Below, piece by piece: positions 26,288 to 35,298 of a stretch of 59,591 nucleotides of DNA. Position 1 is the stretch's first letter. The number at the start of each line of letters is the position of its first letter. Position numbers and translations under genes: made by a program. The stretch comes from DRKI01 sp011051875. Its GTDB lineage: Bacteria; Desulfobacterota; Desulfobulbia; Desulfobulbales; Desulfobulbaceae. Below the pieces are notes generated by a model, which saw only the letters and a list, made by a program, of their open reading frames with translations, made no database searches and was not told the origin of the DNA. Location: NCBI GenBank assembly GCA_026990385.1, contig JALXDL010000068.1:1-59591 (forward strand), written 5' to 3'.

Positions 26288-26316
26288 CTCCGGGGAACTT
26301 TTTCTGTTCCCCGGAG
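26288..26316. promoter_or_regulatory. Perfect 11-bp hairpin in the DUF401 leader region
   Basis: Arms 26288-26298 and 26306-26316 are fully complementary (CTCCGGGGAAC with its reverse complement) around a seven-base T-rich loop. It lies in the 233-base region between two divergent genes, about 23 bases upstream of the DUF401 start codon. It could be part of that gene's 5' leader or an operator. There is no T-run after the second arm on either strand, so it is not an ordinary terminator. Confidence 0.6.
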
Positions 26317-26498
26317 AGAGCCTGTGCATCGCCATCTTCATAACACCATGAATTAACGCCATATCTACAGCTACCGCATGACTGGCATACTTTTCGCTTA
26401 CAGCGAGGTAATCCGGGATACATACAGCCCGGTTCCAGTCCGCAAAACCGGAACATCCCCGCCCCCTGGCCGGGGCACTTCAAGACAGGTACTGCCCC

Positions 26499-27503
26499 AT
26501 GGACGAAAAAGCCTACCGCATTCCGGACAGCAATGACCAGGCCGGCATGGACGCGCTGCTCAGCGAGCTGAGCCATTACCGCCGCCAGTCCGAGCGTCTG
26601 CGCAAGGTCAATGAACTCTACGGTCGCATGGCGGGACTGCTCGACCTGCCGACCATGATCGAGACCTACTCGATATGGCTGGCCCAGTACGTGGAGCATG
26701 AGCTGATCGGCTATCACAACCTCGACCGGGAACGGATGCACATGTTCTGCTCCTGCCACGGGCCGCGCCGGCGCCAGGTGATCGAGATCGCGGAGAACCG
26801 GCTCCAGGCAGCGGATCCCGGCCGCCGCCAGTGTCTTGCCCGGGAAGACGGCTTTTTTTCCCATACCTGGTCCTTTGCCTCGGAGGGATGCAGCGGGGTC
26901 CTGGTCCTCCTGCGCTATGACGACCATGTGTCCGGGGAGGAGATGGAACTGATCAACGAGTCCCTGCCCGTTCTGGCGGATCCCCTGAAACGGGCCCTGG
27001 ATTACGAGGAGATCTTTGCCCAGGCCCGTCGCGATCCTCTCACCGGCCTGCCCAACCGGCTGGTCTTCGAAGAACGTATCGACACTATCATGGAGCAGGC
27101 CCGCCGCCACCACCATCCCCTGACCCTGGCAGCCCTGGACCTGGACCACTTCAAGCAGATCAACGACACCATGGGCCACCTGCGGGGTGATGAGGTCCTG
27201 CGCCTGGTCGCCCATGCCCTGCAGGAACAGGTCCGGATCACGGATCTCCTGGTGCGCATGGGCGGCGACGAGTTCCTGGTGATCCTGCCGGATACCGACA
27301 TGCGGGCGGCCCGCTACCTGGGCGAACGGCTCTGCCGGGCCGTGGACGCCCTGGATATCCGGACCGGATCGGGCAAACTGGGAATCAGCATCGGCCTTGC
27401 CCAGTGGCAGCCGGGCATGGACAGGGCGCAATGGATGGAAAAGGCTGACGATATCCTCTACCAGGCCAAGGCCGACGGCCGCGCCCGGGTGAAGATACAC
27501 TGA
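26499..27503 (+). CDS. Diguanylate cyclase with GAF-like sensor
   Basis: The 334-residue soluble protein has a short coiled-coil N-terminus, a GAF-like sensor region at about residues 40-165, and a GGDEF domain from residue 175 (RRDPLTGLPNRLVFEERI). The active site is the canonical GGDEF, with an inhibitory RxxD site (RITD) five residues before it, so it should make c-di-GMP and be product-inhibited. The sensor contains several Cys and His residues (MFCSCHG, RRQCLA) that could bind a metal or haem; that is speculation. It stands alone, divergent from the DUF401 operon and convergent with the methyltransferase gene. Confidence 0.9.
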   Translation: MDEKAYRIPDSNDQAGMDALLSELSHYRRQSERLRKVNELYGRMAGLLDLPTMIETYSIWLAQYVEHELIGYHNLDRERMHMFCSCHGPRRRQVIEIAENRLQAADPGRRQCLAREDGFFSHTWSFASEGCSGVLVLLRYDDHVSGEEMELINESLPVLADPLKRALDYEEIFAQARRDPLTGLPNRLVFEERIDTIMEQARRHHHPLTLAALDLDHFKQINDTMGHLRGDEVLRLVAHALQEQVRITDLLVRMGGDEFLVILPDTDMRAARYLGERLCRAVDALDIRTGSGKLGISIGLAQWQPGMDRAQWMEKADDILYQAKADGRARVKIH

Positions 27504-27571
27504 GACCGTTCAGAAATGCCCGGGTTCGGCGCCCCATTTTCCTGCCCTGCAGAGGCTGGCTGCCTTCCGCG

Positions 27572-28177
27572 TCATCGCTTCCGGTACAGGCACTGCCAGA
27601 ACCGGGGTGCCGGTTCCATCCTCGATTCGATCAGGCAGGCCTCCATACTCAGGATCTTGAATACCGGCTCCACTGCCGAGGCGATCTCGCGTGCGGTCAA
27701 GCGGGGCGGCCCCTTGTCCCGTACCCGGTCATCCGCATTGCCGACCAGGCTCAACCAGAGGCCGTCCTCCTGCAGGCAGGAGGCCACCCGCCGGACAAAG
27801 ACCGCCCTCCCCTCTCCGCCGGCAGCGGCATGGAAACAGCCCCGGTCAAAGACAAAGACACAGGAACCGGCCTCAATGGGGCATGTCAAAAAATCGTCCT
27901 GGATAAAACGGCAGGAAACCCCGGCCGCTGCGGCCCGCTCCCCGGCGATCTCCACGGCCCTGGCCGAGATATCGAGCCCGATGACATCAAATCCCTGCCG
28001 GGCGAGCCAGATGGAATTTGTGCCGGTGCCGCAGCCCACGTCAAGGACCGTGCCCCGGCGCACGGGCCAGCGGGAAACGGTACGCACAAGGTAGGTATCG
28101 GGCCGGCCGGTGTCCCACGGCAGATCATCATCCGCGTAACGCTGGTCCCAGCGATGCCGATCTGATCCCCCGGACAC
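27572..28177 (-). CDS. Class I SAM-dependent methyltransferase (TehB/thiopurine type)
   Basis: The 201-residue protein starts with RWDQRYADDDLPWDTGRPD, a typical opening of TehB or thiopurine-methyltransferase-like enzymes. The SAM-binding motif VLDVGCGTGTNSIWLA follows, with motif II GLDIS and FDRGCFHA later. The substrate is unknown; relatives methylate tellurite, thiols or small acids. The GTG start at 28177 lies directly after the stop codon of the upstream gene, with GAGGAGGG as ribosome-binding site, so the two are co-transcribed. Confidence 0.87.
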   Translation of the reverse strand: MSGGSDRHRWDQRYADDDLPWDTGRPDTYLVRTVSRWPVRRGTVLDVGCGTGTNSIWLARQGFDVIGLDISARAVEIAGERAAAAGVSCRFIQDDFLTCPIEAGSCVFVFDRGCFHAAAGGEGRAVFVRRVASCLQEDGLWLSLVGNADDRVRDKGPPRLTAREIASAVEPVFKILSMEACLIESRMEPAPRFWQCLYRKR

Positions 28178-28582
28178 CTAGCCCTCCTCGACCTTGACAG
28201 ACAGGGGAATGGAATGAAGGCTCTTGCTCGACTGCTCGGTGGTACCCAGCTTCCACCCGGTGCAGACGGCCTCGCCATCCAGCATCTTTTCGATCTCCCG
28301 CACCAGCCCCTCGACGTTGATCACCGGGTGCCGGGAAAAGACATCGGGCAGACCATAGGTAAGGTTGCAGACCAGGCAACAACCCGGACGCTCATGCAGA
28401 TCGAGATAAAAACGCAGGGTCTTGCCGCGCTCATCAAAACCGTGATAGCGCAGCTTGATATCATAGGCACCCTCGCTGGCATCACCGAAAAGGGCCTCGA
28501 AAAATTCGTTGGTCCGGCTGGCGGGAAAAAGGGACTCCAGGGTATCTTCTGAAAACAGGGTATCGAGCTTTTCCTTGTTCAT
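28178..28582 (-). CDS. Conserved-looking hypothetical protein, acidic
   Basis: I do not recognise a named domain in this 134-residue protein. It begins with a helical, acidic segment (LFSEDTLESLFPASRTNEFF) and continues with beta-rich sequence such as YDIKLRYHGFD and LRFYLDLHERPGCCLVCNL. There is no signal peptide. Three Cys cluster in GCCLVC. I chose the ATG at 28582 because conserved-looking sequence starts there; upstream codons look non-coding. Its coupling with the methyltransferase gene (no gap) suggests related roles, but none can be named. Confidence 0.7.
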   Translation of the reverse strand: MNKEKLDTLFSEDTLESLFPASRTNEFFEALFGDASEGAYDIKLRYHGFDERGKTLRFYLDLHERPGCCLVCNLTYGLPDVFSRHPVINVEGLVREIEKMLDGEAVCTGWKLGTTEQSSKSLHSIPLSVKVEEG

Positions 28583-29005
28583 GGTGTCTTCTTGTGTAGT
28601 TTTTTGCAAGCTGTCACAGGGCATCCTGTCTCCAGGCGCTCGAACCTCCCGATATACGGGGTGTATACTTGTGAAGTTCGATCACGCCCAGATGTGGCAC
28701 CCTGCAACCGCTTACAAGTCCTATATTGATTCGGAATACTTGGATATCCCGTGATCGGTTACGGTTTTTCGCCCGGGGTGGCGGGTGGCACCGGTCGATC
28801 CGGCACTGCCTGCGGCCCGCCGCTGGCCCGACCGCCCCGGCCCCGGGCCGGCAGCGGGCGGGCAGATTCTATTCCAGAGAGCTTGCCTCTGTCAACAGGC
28901 AAACCAGCATGGCTGGATCAGATCTATCCCCTGCCCCGGCTACCGGGCACTGATTGCTGCCCCGCCCGCTGCAGACAGCCCTTTGAATAAGAACAGGAGT
29001 GTTCA
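28583..29005. other. Intergenic region holding a dispersed structured repeat
   Basis: This divergent 423-base gap has no gene. Its first part (28613-28764) is copy 1 of the dispersed repeat annotated separately. The rest (28765-29005) is GC-rich and ends with the sialidase-like gene's ribosome-binding site. Confidence 0.6.
28613..28764 (+). repeat. Dispersed structured repeat, copy 1
   Basis: About 150 bases closely match the reverse strand of 35059-35212. Shared blocks in order include GCGCTCGAACCTC, ATATACGGG followed by TGTAT, TTGTGAAGTTCGATCACGC, TGGCACCCTGCAACCGCTT, and TTGGATATCCCGTG. Internal inverted repeats are kept: ATAC/GTAT around GGGG, and CGATCACG with CGTGATCG about 80 bases apart. 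The element looks like a structured, mobile or regulatory unit rather than a coding sequence. Confidence 0.75.
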
Positions 29006-30310
29006 ATGAGAACAGACCATGCACCAGGGCCTCTTGCCCGCGACCACCGGCCGATCCGGCCTGCCGCCGCCACCTGCAACCATGGACTGCCCCGTCTTCA
29101 CCGTTTTCGCCGAAAAACATGGGGAGTGCTCGTTTTTCTGGCAACCCTCTTCTGGGCCGGGTCCGGATGGACCCAGCTGCAGTGGCAGTTCCACGGCCGG
29201 GTGGCCGAGGGAGGCCAGCTCGATGTCCAGGCGACAGACGACGGGACCATTCACCTGGTTTCTTCCCGTTATTACCAGTTCGACCGCCAAGGCAGGCTGC
29301 TGATCGAGGAGCCCGTGGGTGACACCCGCCAGGGCGGCATGGATTTTCCGCCCGCCATTGCCGTTGATCCCACCGGCACGGCCCACCTGCTGACCCGGCA
29401 TGACGGTTCATGGAGCAGCGGCTTCGAACTGCGCTACCGGCGCCGGAACCAGGCCGGTGCCTGGGACCGGGACATCACCGTGGGCCAGCCGCTGCCGCGC
29501 AACTACGTGCTGGGTATCGCCGCGGCAGGGCCGGATGACGTCATCATGCAGACAAGCCGCCAGGTCACCAACGTCTGGGGGAATCACGACATCTGGCAGA
29601 TCCGGGGATCCCGTGCCGTCAGACAGGGTGAACTGACCGGCATCTGGCGGGCCGACACCGATGCCCGCATGCGGACCGGCGGGGACAGGATCTTCCTGGT
29701 CTCGGGCCGGTGTGACGGGGACGGAACCGTCTATTTCACCCACTGCCGGACGGGGAGCGACTGCCGCTCCCAGATGGAGGCCAACCTCCGGGCTCATCGG
29801 GCCGGCAGCGGGCGCCGCGGCATGCCGGACATCGCCGTCGATGGCCTGGGCCAGGGACACCTGACCTATGGCGCCTTCCAGGAGGTCTACTACAACCGGT
29901 ATGACGAACGGCAGCGGCCCGTTTTTGCCGAGGATCGCCGGATCTTTTCCGGTCTCGGCACCTGGCATCTCTCCATCGGCCTGTCCGCGGTAGCCGCATC
30001 CGCCGACGGCAACCATGTCATGGCCGTGGCTCTGCGCTCGGACGGCAGCAAGGAGGCCGGCAACGCCGAGATCCTCTGGAGCTGGTCCGCCGACGGCGGC
30101 GAGAGCTGGAGCGCACCGCGCAGCCTCGGCATCCGGACCGATGCCGGCGAGGGACGGCGCCGGCCCCGGCTGATTGCCGTGGGCTCCACCTTCTACCTCT
30201 TTTACGCCGACCGGGAGATTCCCGGTATCAGCATGGCAAGTATCGACATGGAACAATACCAGGAAAGCAGCCCCATCACCGGCGCCCTCCACCTTCTGCT
30301 GGATGGATAG
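29006..30310 (+). CDS. Secreted or anchored BNR/sialidase-like beta-propeller protein
   Basis: The 434-residue protein has a basic N-terminal region and one hydrophobic segment at about residues 40-56 (WGVLVFLATLFWAGSGW), acting as a late signal peptide or anchor. The rest is beta-rich with repeated DGT/HLV strands, and one clear Asp-box, SADGGESWSAP, lies at about residues 363-373. This supports a sialidase-type six-bladed propeller fold. The catalytic Arg triad of true sialidases cannot be confirmed by eye, so the activity is open. AGGAG lies six bases before the ATG. The uvrD-like gene follows after 51 bases but is functionally unrelated. Confidence 0.72.
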   Translation: MRTDHAPGPLARDHRPIRPAAATCNHGLPRLHRFRRKTWGVLVFLATLFWAGSGWTQLQWQFHGRVAEGGQLDVQATDDGTIHLVSSRYYQFDRQGRLLIEEPVGDTRQGGMDFPPAIAVDPTGTAHLLTRHDGSWSSGFELRYRRRNQAGAWDRDITVGQPLPRNYVLGIAAAGPDDVIMQTSRQVTNVWGNHDIWQIRGSRAVRQGELTGIWRADTDARMRTGGDRIFLVSGRCDGDGTVYFTHCRTGSDCRSQMEANLRAHRAGSGRRGMPDIAVDGLGQGHLTYGAFQEVYYNRYDERQRPVFAEDRRIFSGLGTWHLSIGLSAVAASADGNHVMAVALRSDGSKEAGNAEILWSWSADGGESWSAPRSLGIRTDAGEGRRRPRLIAVGSTFYLFYADREIPGISMASIDMEQYQESSPITGALHLLLDG

Positions 30311-30361
30311 CCGGCCAGGTGACGGTTGCCAGCCCGGAGCGGGTATGGTACAAGTCGGACC

Positions 30362-32554
30362 ATGCAGCAGTCACTCTTTCCAGACGATACGGCCGGCAAC
30401 AACGAGCCGGCCGAAGGTTTTGACACCAACGCCCTGAACGAGGCCCAGCAGGCCGCGGTCACCCACGGCCAGGGGCCGGTGCTGGTCATTGCCGGCGCCG
30501 GCAGCGGCAAGACGAGGACCCTGGTCTACCGGATGGCCTTTCTCATCGAACAGGGGGTGGCGCCGGAGTCGATCCTGCTGCTCACCTTTACCAGGCGCGC
30601 GGCCCAGGAGATGCTCTGGCGGGCCTCCCGGCTCACCGGCCGGGCCTGCCAGCGGATCAACGGCGGCACCTTTCATGCCACCTCCAACATGCTGCTCCGC
30701 CGGCATGGCCACCACCTGGGCCTGGGTTCCGGCTTCACCATCATCGACCGCGGCGATGCCGAGGGCATCATCAACCTGCTCAAGTCCTCCCTGGGGCTGG
30801 CCGGCAGGGGCAAGCGGTTCCCCTCCAAGCGGATCATCATGAACCTGCTCTCGGGCCAGGTCAACAAGAACCGCTCCCTGGAAGACCTGGTGCTGGATCA
30901 CCATGCCCACCTGGCCGAGTTCATCGACGACTTCCGCACCATCCGCCGCCACTACACCGAGTTCAAGCTCGAACACGGCCTGCTGGATTACGACGACCTG
31001 CTCGTCTTCTGGCACCGGCTGCTCGCCGAGTCCGGCCCGGCCCGGGACGAGATCTGTTCGCGCTTTTCCCATATCCTGGTGGACGAGTACCAGGACACCA
31101 ACCTGATCCAGGCCGAGATCGTGCGGCTGCTGGCGCACGGCCATGACAACGTGATGGTGGTGGGGGACGATGCCCAGTCGATATACAGCTTCCGGGGCGC
31201 CGACTTCCACAACATCATGCGCTTTCCCAGGCAGTTTCCCGGGGCCCGCATCATCAAGCTGGAGGAGAATTACCGCTCCACGCAGCCCATCCTCAGCCTG
31301 ACCAACGCCATCATTGCCAGCGCCACGGAAAAGTTCACCAAGACCCTGTTTACCCGGACCGAGGGGGGCTCGCGGCCGAAGGTGGTCCCGGCCCGCAACG
31401 ACTCGGCCGAGGCGCGATTCGTGGCCGACAAAATCGCCGACCTGCGCCAACAGGGTACGCCGATTGCCGAAATGGCCGTGCTCTTCCGGTCGGGATTCCA
31501 CTCCTTCAAGCTGGAGCTCGAGCTCAACAGCCGCGGCATCGCCTTTGAAAAACGGGGCGGTCTCAAACTCACCGAGTCGGCCCATATCAAGGATGTGCTC
31601 TCCTTTCTGCGCATCCTGATCAATCCGTGGGACAACCTGTCCTGGAACCGCATCCTGCTCCAGCTCGACAAGGTAGGCCAGAAGACGGCCCAGAGGGTGC
31701 TGGCCGTGATCGGTGAATCCGACGATCCCATCGCCGCCCTGGCTGCCTACAAGGCGCCGCCAGGCTGGCGGGACGGCCTGGCCTTGCTCAACGAGGCCCT
31801 GGCCCGGATACGGCAGCCGGGCCTGACGCCGGCCTCGCAATTCGATGCGGTCATGGTCTACTACGAACCGATCTTCGAGAAGATCTACTATGACGACTAT
31901 CCGAAACGGCGCAAGGACCTGGACCAGGTCAGGACCCTGATCGGCGGCTACGGGGACCTGCAGTCCTTTATCGACGATACGGCCCTGGATCCGCCCGAGG
32001 CGGAAACCGCCGCAGCCCTGACCGGTGATGACGAAGAGGGCCGGCTGATCCTTTCCACCATCCACTCGGCCAAGGGCCTGGAATGGGACGTGGTCTTTGT
32101 CATCGGCCTGGCCGAGGGCCGCTTCCCCCAGCAGCGCACCGAACCCGGCGAACAGTGGGAAGAGGAACGCCGTCTCCTGTACGTGGCCGCCACCCGGGCC
32201 AGGAAACAGCTCTATCTCACCTACCCGCGCCAGATCATGACCCCGGACCGCAAGCTCTGGAACACGGGCATGTCACCCTTTCTGCAGGAGATCAGCCCCG
32301 GTCTCTACGAACTCGGCAGCAGCCCGGCGTCGTCCGCCGGCATGTCGCACGCCATCGACAGGCTCACAATACCAGCCCGGACACCCCGGTCGGCCCGGGT
32401 CGAATTTGCGCCGGGCATGCAGGTGCGGCATCCCCTGTTCGGGCCGGGCACGGTCAGGAGTATCCCCGGCCCGCGGCGGGTGGAGATCCACTTTGACCGG
32501 CACGGTGACAAGACCCTGCACCTGGACTATGCCAAGCTGGAGATCATCGGATAA
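30362..32554 (+). CDS. UvrD/Rep/PcrA-type superfamily 1 DNA helicase
   Basis: The 730-residue helicase unwinds DNA 3' to 5' with ATP. Motif Q and motif I are NEAQQAAV and GAGSGKTRT, motif II is VDEYQDTN, motif III GDDAQSIYSFRGAD, motif V STIHSAKGLEWDVVF and motif VI LLYVAATRARKQL. The C-terminal VRHPLFGPGTV segment is the Tudor-like domain that in PcrA and UvrD binds RNA polymerase. This makes a housekeeping repair or transcription-coupled role likely. The first ATG at 30362 is followed by a glutamine- and asparagine-rich leader before motif Q. folC begins four bases after the stop. Confidence 0.94.
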   Translation: MQQSLFPDDTAGNNEPAEGFDTNALNEAQQAAVTHGQGPVLVIAGAGSGKTRTLVYRMAFLIEQGVAPESILLLTFTRRAAQEMLWRASRLTGRACQRINGGTFHATSNMLLRRHGHHLGLGSGFTIIDRGDAEGIINLLKSSLGLAGRGKRFPSKRIIMNLLSGQVNKNRSLEDLVLDHHAHLAEFIDDFRTIRRHYTEFKLEHGLLDYDDLLVFWHRLLAESGPARDEICSRFSHILVDEYQDTNLIQAEIVRLLAHGHDNVMVVGDDAQSIYSFRGADFHNIMRFPRQFPGARIIKLEENYRSTQPILSLTNAIIASATEKFTKTLFTRTEGGSRPKVVPARNDSAEARFVADKIADLRQQGTPIAEMAVLFRSGFHSFKLELELNSRGIAFEKRGGLKLTESAHIKDVLSFLRILINPWDNLSWNRILLQLDKVGQKTAQRVLAVIGESDDPIAALAAYKAPPGWRDGLALLNEALARIRQPGLTPASQFDAVMVYYEPIFEKIYYDDYPKRRKDLDQVRTLIGGYGDLQSFIDDTALDPPEAETAAALTGDDEEGRLILSTIHSAKGLEWDVVFVIGLAEGRFPQQRTEPGEQWEEERRLLYVAATRARKQLYLTYPRQIMTPDRKLWNTGMSPFLQEISPGLYELGSSPASSAGMSHAIDRLTIPARTPRSARVEFAPGMQVRHPLFGPGTVRSIPGPRRVEIHFDRHGDKTLHLDYAKLEIIG

Positions 32555-32558
32555 CCCC

Positions 32559-33863
32559 ATGCAGTACCAGGACGCGTGGTCCTACCTGGACCGATTGCAG
32601 TTTTTCAAGATCAAGCTCGGCCTGGAGTCGATGAACCGGTTCCTGGGCCTGCTGGGTGAACCGCACCGGGCCGTACCCTGCGTGCACATTGGTGGCACCA
32701 ACGGCAAGGGCTCGGTGGCGGCGACCCTGCTCTCCATCCTCAGTACGGCCGGATACCGGGTTGGGCTCTATACCTCGCCACACCTCAGCTCGGTCCGGGA
32801 ACGGTTCCGAATCAATGACCGGTTCATCTCCAGAGAGGAATTCACGCGGCTGACGGGGCAGATCCGCTCTGTTTTGGGGCACGACCAGATCACCTATTTC
32901 GAGTTCACCACCACCATGGCCATGCTCTGGTTTGCCGAACAGGAGGTGGACCTGGCCCTGCTCGAGGTGGGCATGGGCGGACGGCTGGATGCGACCAACG
33001 TGGTCACGCCGCTGGTCTCTGTGATCACCAATGTCAGCATGGACCATGAGCAGTACCTGGGAGATACCCTGGAACAGGTGGCCGGGGAAAAAGCCGGAAT
33101 CATCAAGCCCGGGATCCCGGTGGTCTCCGGCGTGACCGACGACATCAGCCGCACGGTGGTCGAGGAGAGATGCATGCGGCTCGCCAGTCCGCTCTACCTG
33201 CTGAACCGGGACTTCCATGGCCGGAAGACCGGGCAGGACAGCAGGACATGGGATTACGACGGGCTGCACCGCGGTCACCGCAACCTCCCCCTGGCCATGC
33301 GGGGCGGTTACCAGGTGGCCAATGCCGCTCTTGCAATGGCCACCCTGGAGTTGCTGGCAGACCACGACCTCGGCACAGACGGGAACGCCATCCGCCATGG
33401 CCTGGAGACTACCCGCTGGCCGGGCCGCCTGGAGAGTTTCACCACTGTCAATGGCAACCGGCTGCCGCGGCGTTTTCTGCTGGACGGCGCCCACAACCCG
33501 GCCGGTGTGCAGGCCCTGACCGACGCCATCCGGACCGAATTTTCCTTTGAACAGCTTATACTGGTCTGGGCGGCCATGGCAGACAAGGATATCCGTTCCA
33601 CACTGGCGGCAGTTGCGCCCCTGGCCCATCGGATCATCTTCACCCGCCCGGAGTCCGAACGTTCAGCCCGCCCCGAGGAACTGCGCAGTCTCCTGCCCGC
33701 CGACCGGCAGGAATCCGCCCTGTGCGTCGAGCCGGTGGACAGGGCCCTGGACCTGGCCATGGAATCGGCCTCTGAGCGCGACCTGATCTGCGTCGCCGGC
33801 TCCCTCTACCTGGTGGGAAGGGCCCGGCAGATCCTGCTGGGCGACCTGGTGAAAATTCCATGA
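32559..33863 (+). CDS. folC: Folylpolyglutamate synthase / dihydrofolate synthase
   Basis: FolC adds glutamate to dihydropteroate and to folates, in the cytoplasm. The 434-residue protein shows the Mur-ligase-type P-loop GTNGKGS, LYTSPHL, the family signature LLEVGMGGRLDATN, and LDGAHNPAG in the C-terminal half. Length is normal. It lies four bases after the helicase gene, and its stop codon overlaps the HNH gene start by four bases. Confidence 0.95.
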   Translation: MQYQDAWSYLDRLQFFKIKLGLESMNRFLGLLGEPHRAVPCVHIGGTNGKGSVAATLLSILSTAGYRVGLYTSPHLSSVRERFRINDRFISREEFTRLTGQIRSVLGHDQITYFEFTTTMAMLWFAEQEVDLALLEVGMGGRLDATNVVTPLVSVITNVSMDHEQYLGDTLEQVAGEKAGIIKPGIPVVSGVTDDISRTVVEERCMRLASPLYLLNRDFHGRKTGQDSRTWDYDGLHRGHRNLPLAMRGGYQVANAALAMATLELLADHDLGTDGNAIRHGLETTRWPGRLESFTTVNGNRLPRRFLLDGAHNPAGVQALTDAIRTEFSFEQLILVWAAMADKDIRSTLAAVAPLAHRIIFTRPESERSARPEELRSLLPADRQESALCVEPVDRALDLAMESASERDLICVAGSLYLVGRARQILLGDLVKIP

Positions 33864-34204
33864 AAAACGACTTTTTTGGTTTTGACGGCATCGATGACCA
33901 GGCCATTCGTGCGGAGCGCAACAAGGCGCGCCAACTGCGGCGTTCCCGCTGGTGGCAGCGCAAGACCAGCAGCGGCACCTGCTACTACTGTGGCAGAAAG
34001 GTCGGGATCAAGGCGCTCACCATGGATCACATCATCCCCCTCTCCCGTGGCGGCAGGAGCACCAGGGACAACCTGGTCCCCTGCTGCAAGGCCTGCAATA
34101 CCAGAAAAAAGAGCAGCCTGCCTGTGGAATGGGAAGAGTACATGGAACACCTTTCCGAACGATCTGCGGAAACAACCCTTGAAAAAAAAGAATCCAATGG
34201 GTAA
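33860..34204 (+). CDS. HNH endonuclease-fold protein
   Basis: The 114-residue protein carries an HNH domain. CYYCGRK and CCKACN provide the two zinc-binding CxxC pairs, and MDHIIPLSRGG with NLVPC forms the HNH catalytic core. Small stand-alone HNH proteins of this kind nick or cut DNA; many bacterial copies have no known role. The start codon overlaps the folC stop (ATGA), so it is translated with folC. The tRNA-Arg gene follows after 74 bases. Confidence 0.88.
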   Translation: MKNDFFGFDGIDDQAIRAERNKARQLRRSRWWQRKTSSGTCYYCGRKVGIKALTMDHIIPLSRGGRSTRDNLVPCCKACNTRKKSSLPVEWEEYMEHLSERSAETTLEKKESNG

Positions 34205-34278
34205 GGTAGCGCGGTCAGTTTTCAGGACAGAGTCTGCATCTCAGGCCCGTGCCTGAAATCCATCACCACATTGATCAC

Positions 34279-34355
34279 GGGCGGGTAGCTCAGCTGGATA
34301 GAGTGTCGGCCTCCGAAGCCGAAGGTCGCGGGTTCGAATCCCGCCTCGCCCACCA
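34279..34355 (+). tRNA. tRNA-Arg (anticodon CCG)
   Basis: A complete cloverleaf can be drawn by hand. The seven-pair acceptor stem (34279-34285 with 34345-34351) has one G-U pair. The D arm, the anticodon stem TCGGC/GCCGA around loop CTCCGAA, a five-base variable loop and the T arm GCGGG/CCCGC with TTCGAAT follow. The anticodon CCG reads the Arg codon CGG. The CCA end is encoded. Confidence 0.96.
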
Positions 34356-34361
34356 GATACC

Positions 34362-34408
34362 AGCCAGTACAACCAACCAGTTACTGTTGGTTGCACTGGC
34401 TTTTCTTG
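34362..34408 (+). terminator. Rho-independent terminator of tRNA-Arg
   Basis: AGCCAGT and CAACCAAC (34362-34377, one mismatch between them) pair with GTTGGTTG and ACTGGCT (34386-34401), and TTTTCTTGT follows. It ends the tRNA transcript. Confidence 0.9.
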
Positions 34409-34704
34409 TCCCCTCGACCGCTTTGATTTCCAATAAATTTCCATGAATTGTGGGGAAATCATGACGGTGAAGGTACAATAAACAGCACACCATCTACTTT
34501 TTTCTTTCTCCGCAGGCTCATCAATCACCTCTTTCGGCTCTTCCGGCACATAACTCTGCGCGCCTTCTTCATCACTGATTCCACCTGGCTCACCAAGCCG
34601 GTCCTTGCACGGGGCATCGGCCATGTCGAACTGGCCGGAGTCTGACACAAGGACACATCTTTCCCTGAATAAAATGACCATCTGCAGCATGGTAGTGGTC
34701 AGCC

Positions 34705-34950
34705 ATGCCACGCATCCTGGACCGATTCGATCATACCACCATCGAGTGGACCAACACGACGGTGGCAGCTGACCCGGAGCTGAACCGCCATTGACTTGTC
34801 CAAAAGGTCTGCGGCCGACTGGACTGGCGCTCCGGCACCGGCCGATATCCCATCGCCGCGTGCTCCCTGGCCCTGCGGGACCTGAAAGCATATGACCCGA
34901 TCAGCGACCAGGAAACAGCACTCTTGCAGCATGTGCCTGGCACGGAATAA
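34705..34950 (+). pseudogene. Small ORF interrupted by an in-frame TGA (pseudogene or Sec ORF)
   Basis: An ATG-started frame of 81 codons has a single in-frame TGA at 34792-34794 (codon 30) and ends at TAA 34948-34950. By hand count, GC content at codon positions 1, 2 and 3 is about 63, 48 and 73 percent across the frame, on both sides of the TGA, which is a coding-like pattern. I do not recognise the product. The TGA is followed by a hairpin: GTCCA pairs with TGGAC, and inner GGTC with GGCC around TGC. A decayed gene is the plainer reading; a selenocysteine codon is possible, given the clearer case at 41537. The ribosome-binding site is poor. An open frame also exists on the opposite strand. 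Confidence 0.4.
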
Positions 34951-35058
34951 AGGATAAGAGCGCCTCGGCAAATCACCGGCGAGATCCGGAAAGGCCGCAC
35001 CGACATCACGCAGCACGCCTGCTAAATCGTTTACCTCCATGACTGTCAGACATAGTTC

Positions 35059-35212
35059 GACGGTAACCGAGCACGGGATATCCAATGACCCGGGATCATT
35101 ACAGGATTTGCAAGCGGTTGCAGGGTGCCACAGCTGTGCGTGATCGAACTTCACAATAATACATCCCGTATATTGTGAGGTTCGAGCGCGTGCAGATGGG
35201 ATGGCCTGTGAC
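35059..35212 (-). repeat. Dispersed structured repeat, copy 2 (inverted)
   Basis: On the minus strand this stretch matches 28613-28764 along its whole length at roughly 80 percent by eye, including TTGTGAAGTTCGATCACGC and TGGCACCCTGCAACCGCTT without change. The internal CGATCACG/CGTGCTCG arms differ at one base. It lies upstream of the FG-GAP gene. Confidence 0.75.
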
Positions 35213-35233
35213 CGCTTATGTTCGACGTGTCGG

Positions 35234-35265
35234 GTGGATTTGGTATATTGTGTGACCAAATCCAC
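35234..35265. repeat. Perfect 11-bp inverted repeat
   Basis: GTGGATTTGGT (35234-35244) and ACCAAATCCAC (35255-35265) flank a ten-base loop, with partly paired CGAC/GTCG flanks further out. It sits between repeat copies 2 and 3. No T-run follows, so it is not a normal terminator. It may be the end of a transposable element or a palindromic spacer. Confidence 0.65.
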
Positions 35266-35298
35266 TCGAAATGTCGAGGAGCAACATTCATTGTGAGC

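Noticed and set aside
34241..34891. 216-codon minus-strand frame across tRNA-Arg
   Set aside because: Its C-terminal part (GGIRTRDLRLRRPTLYPAELPA-like) is the well-known false protein read from the antisense of a tRNA gene; the rest lacks codon bias.
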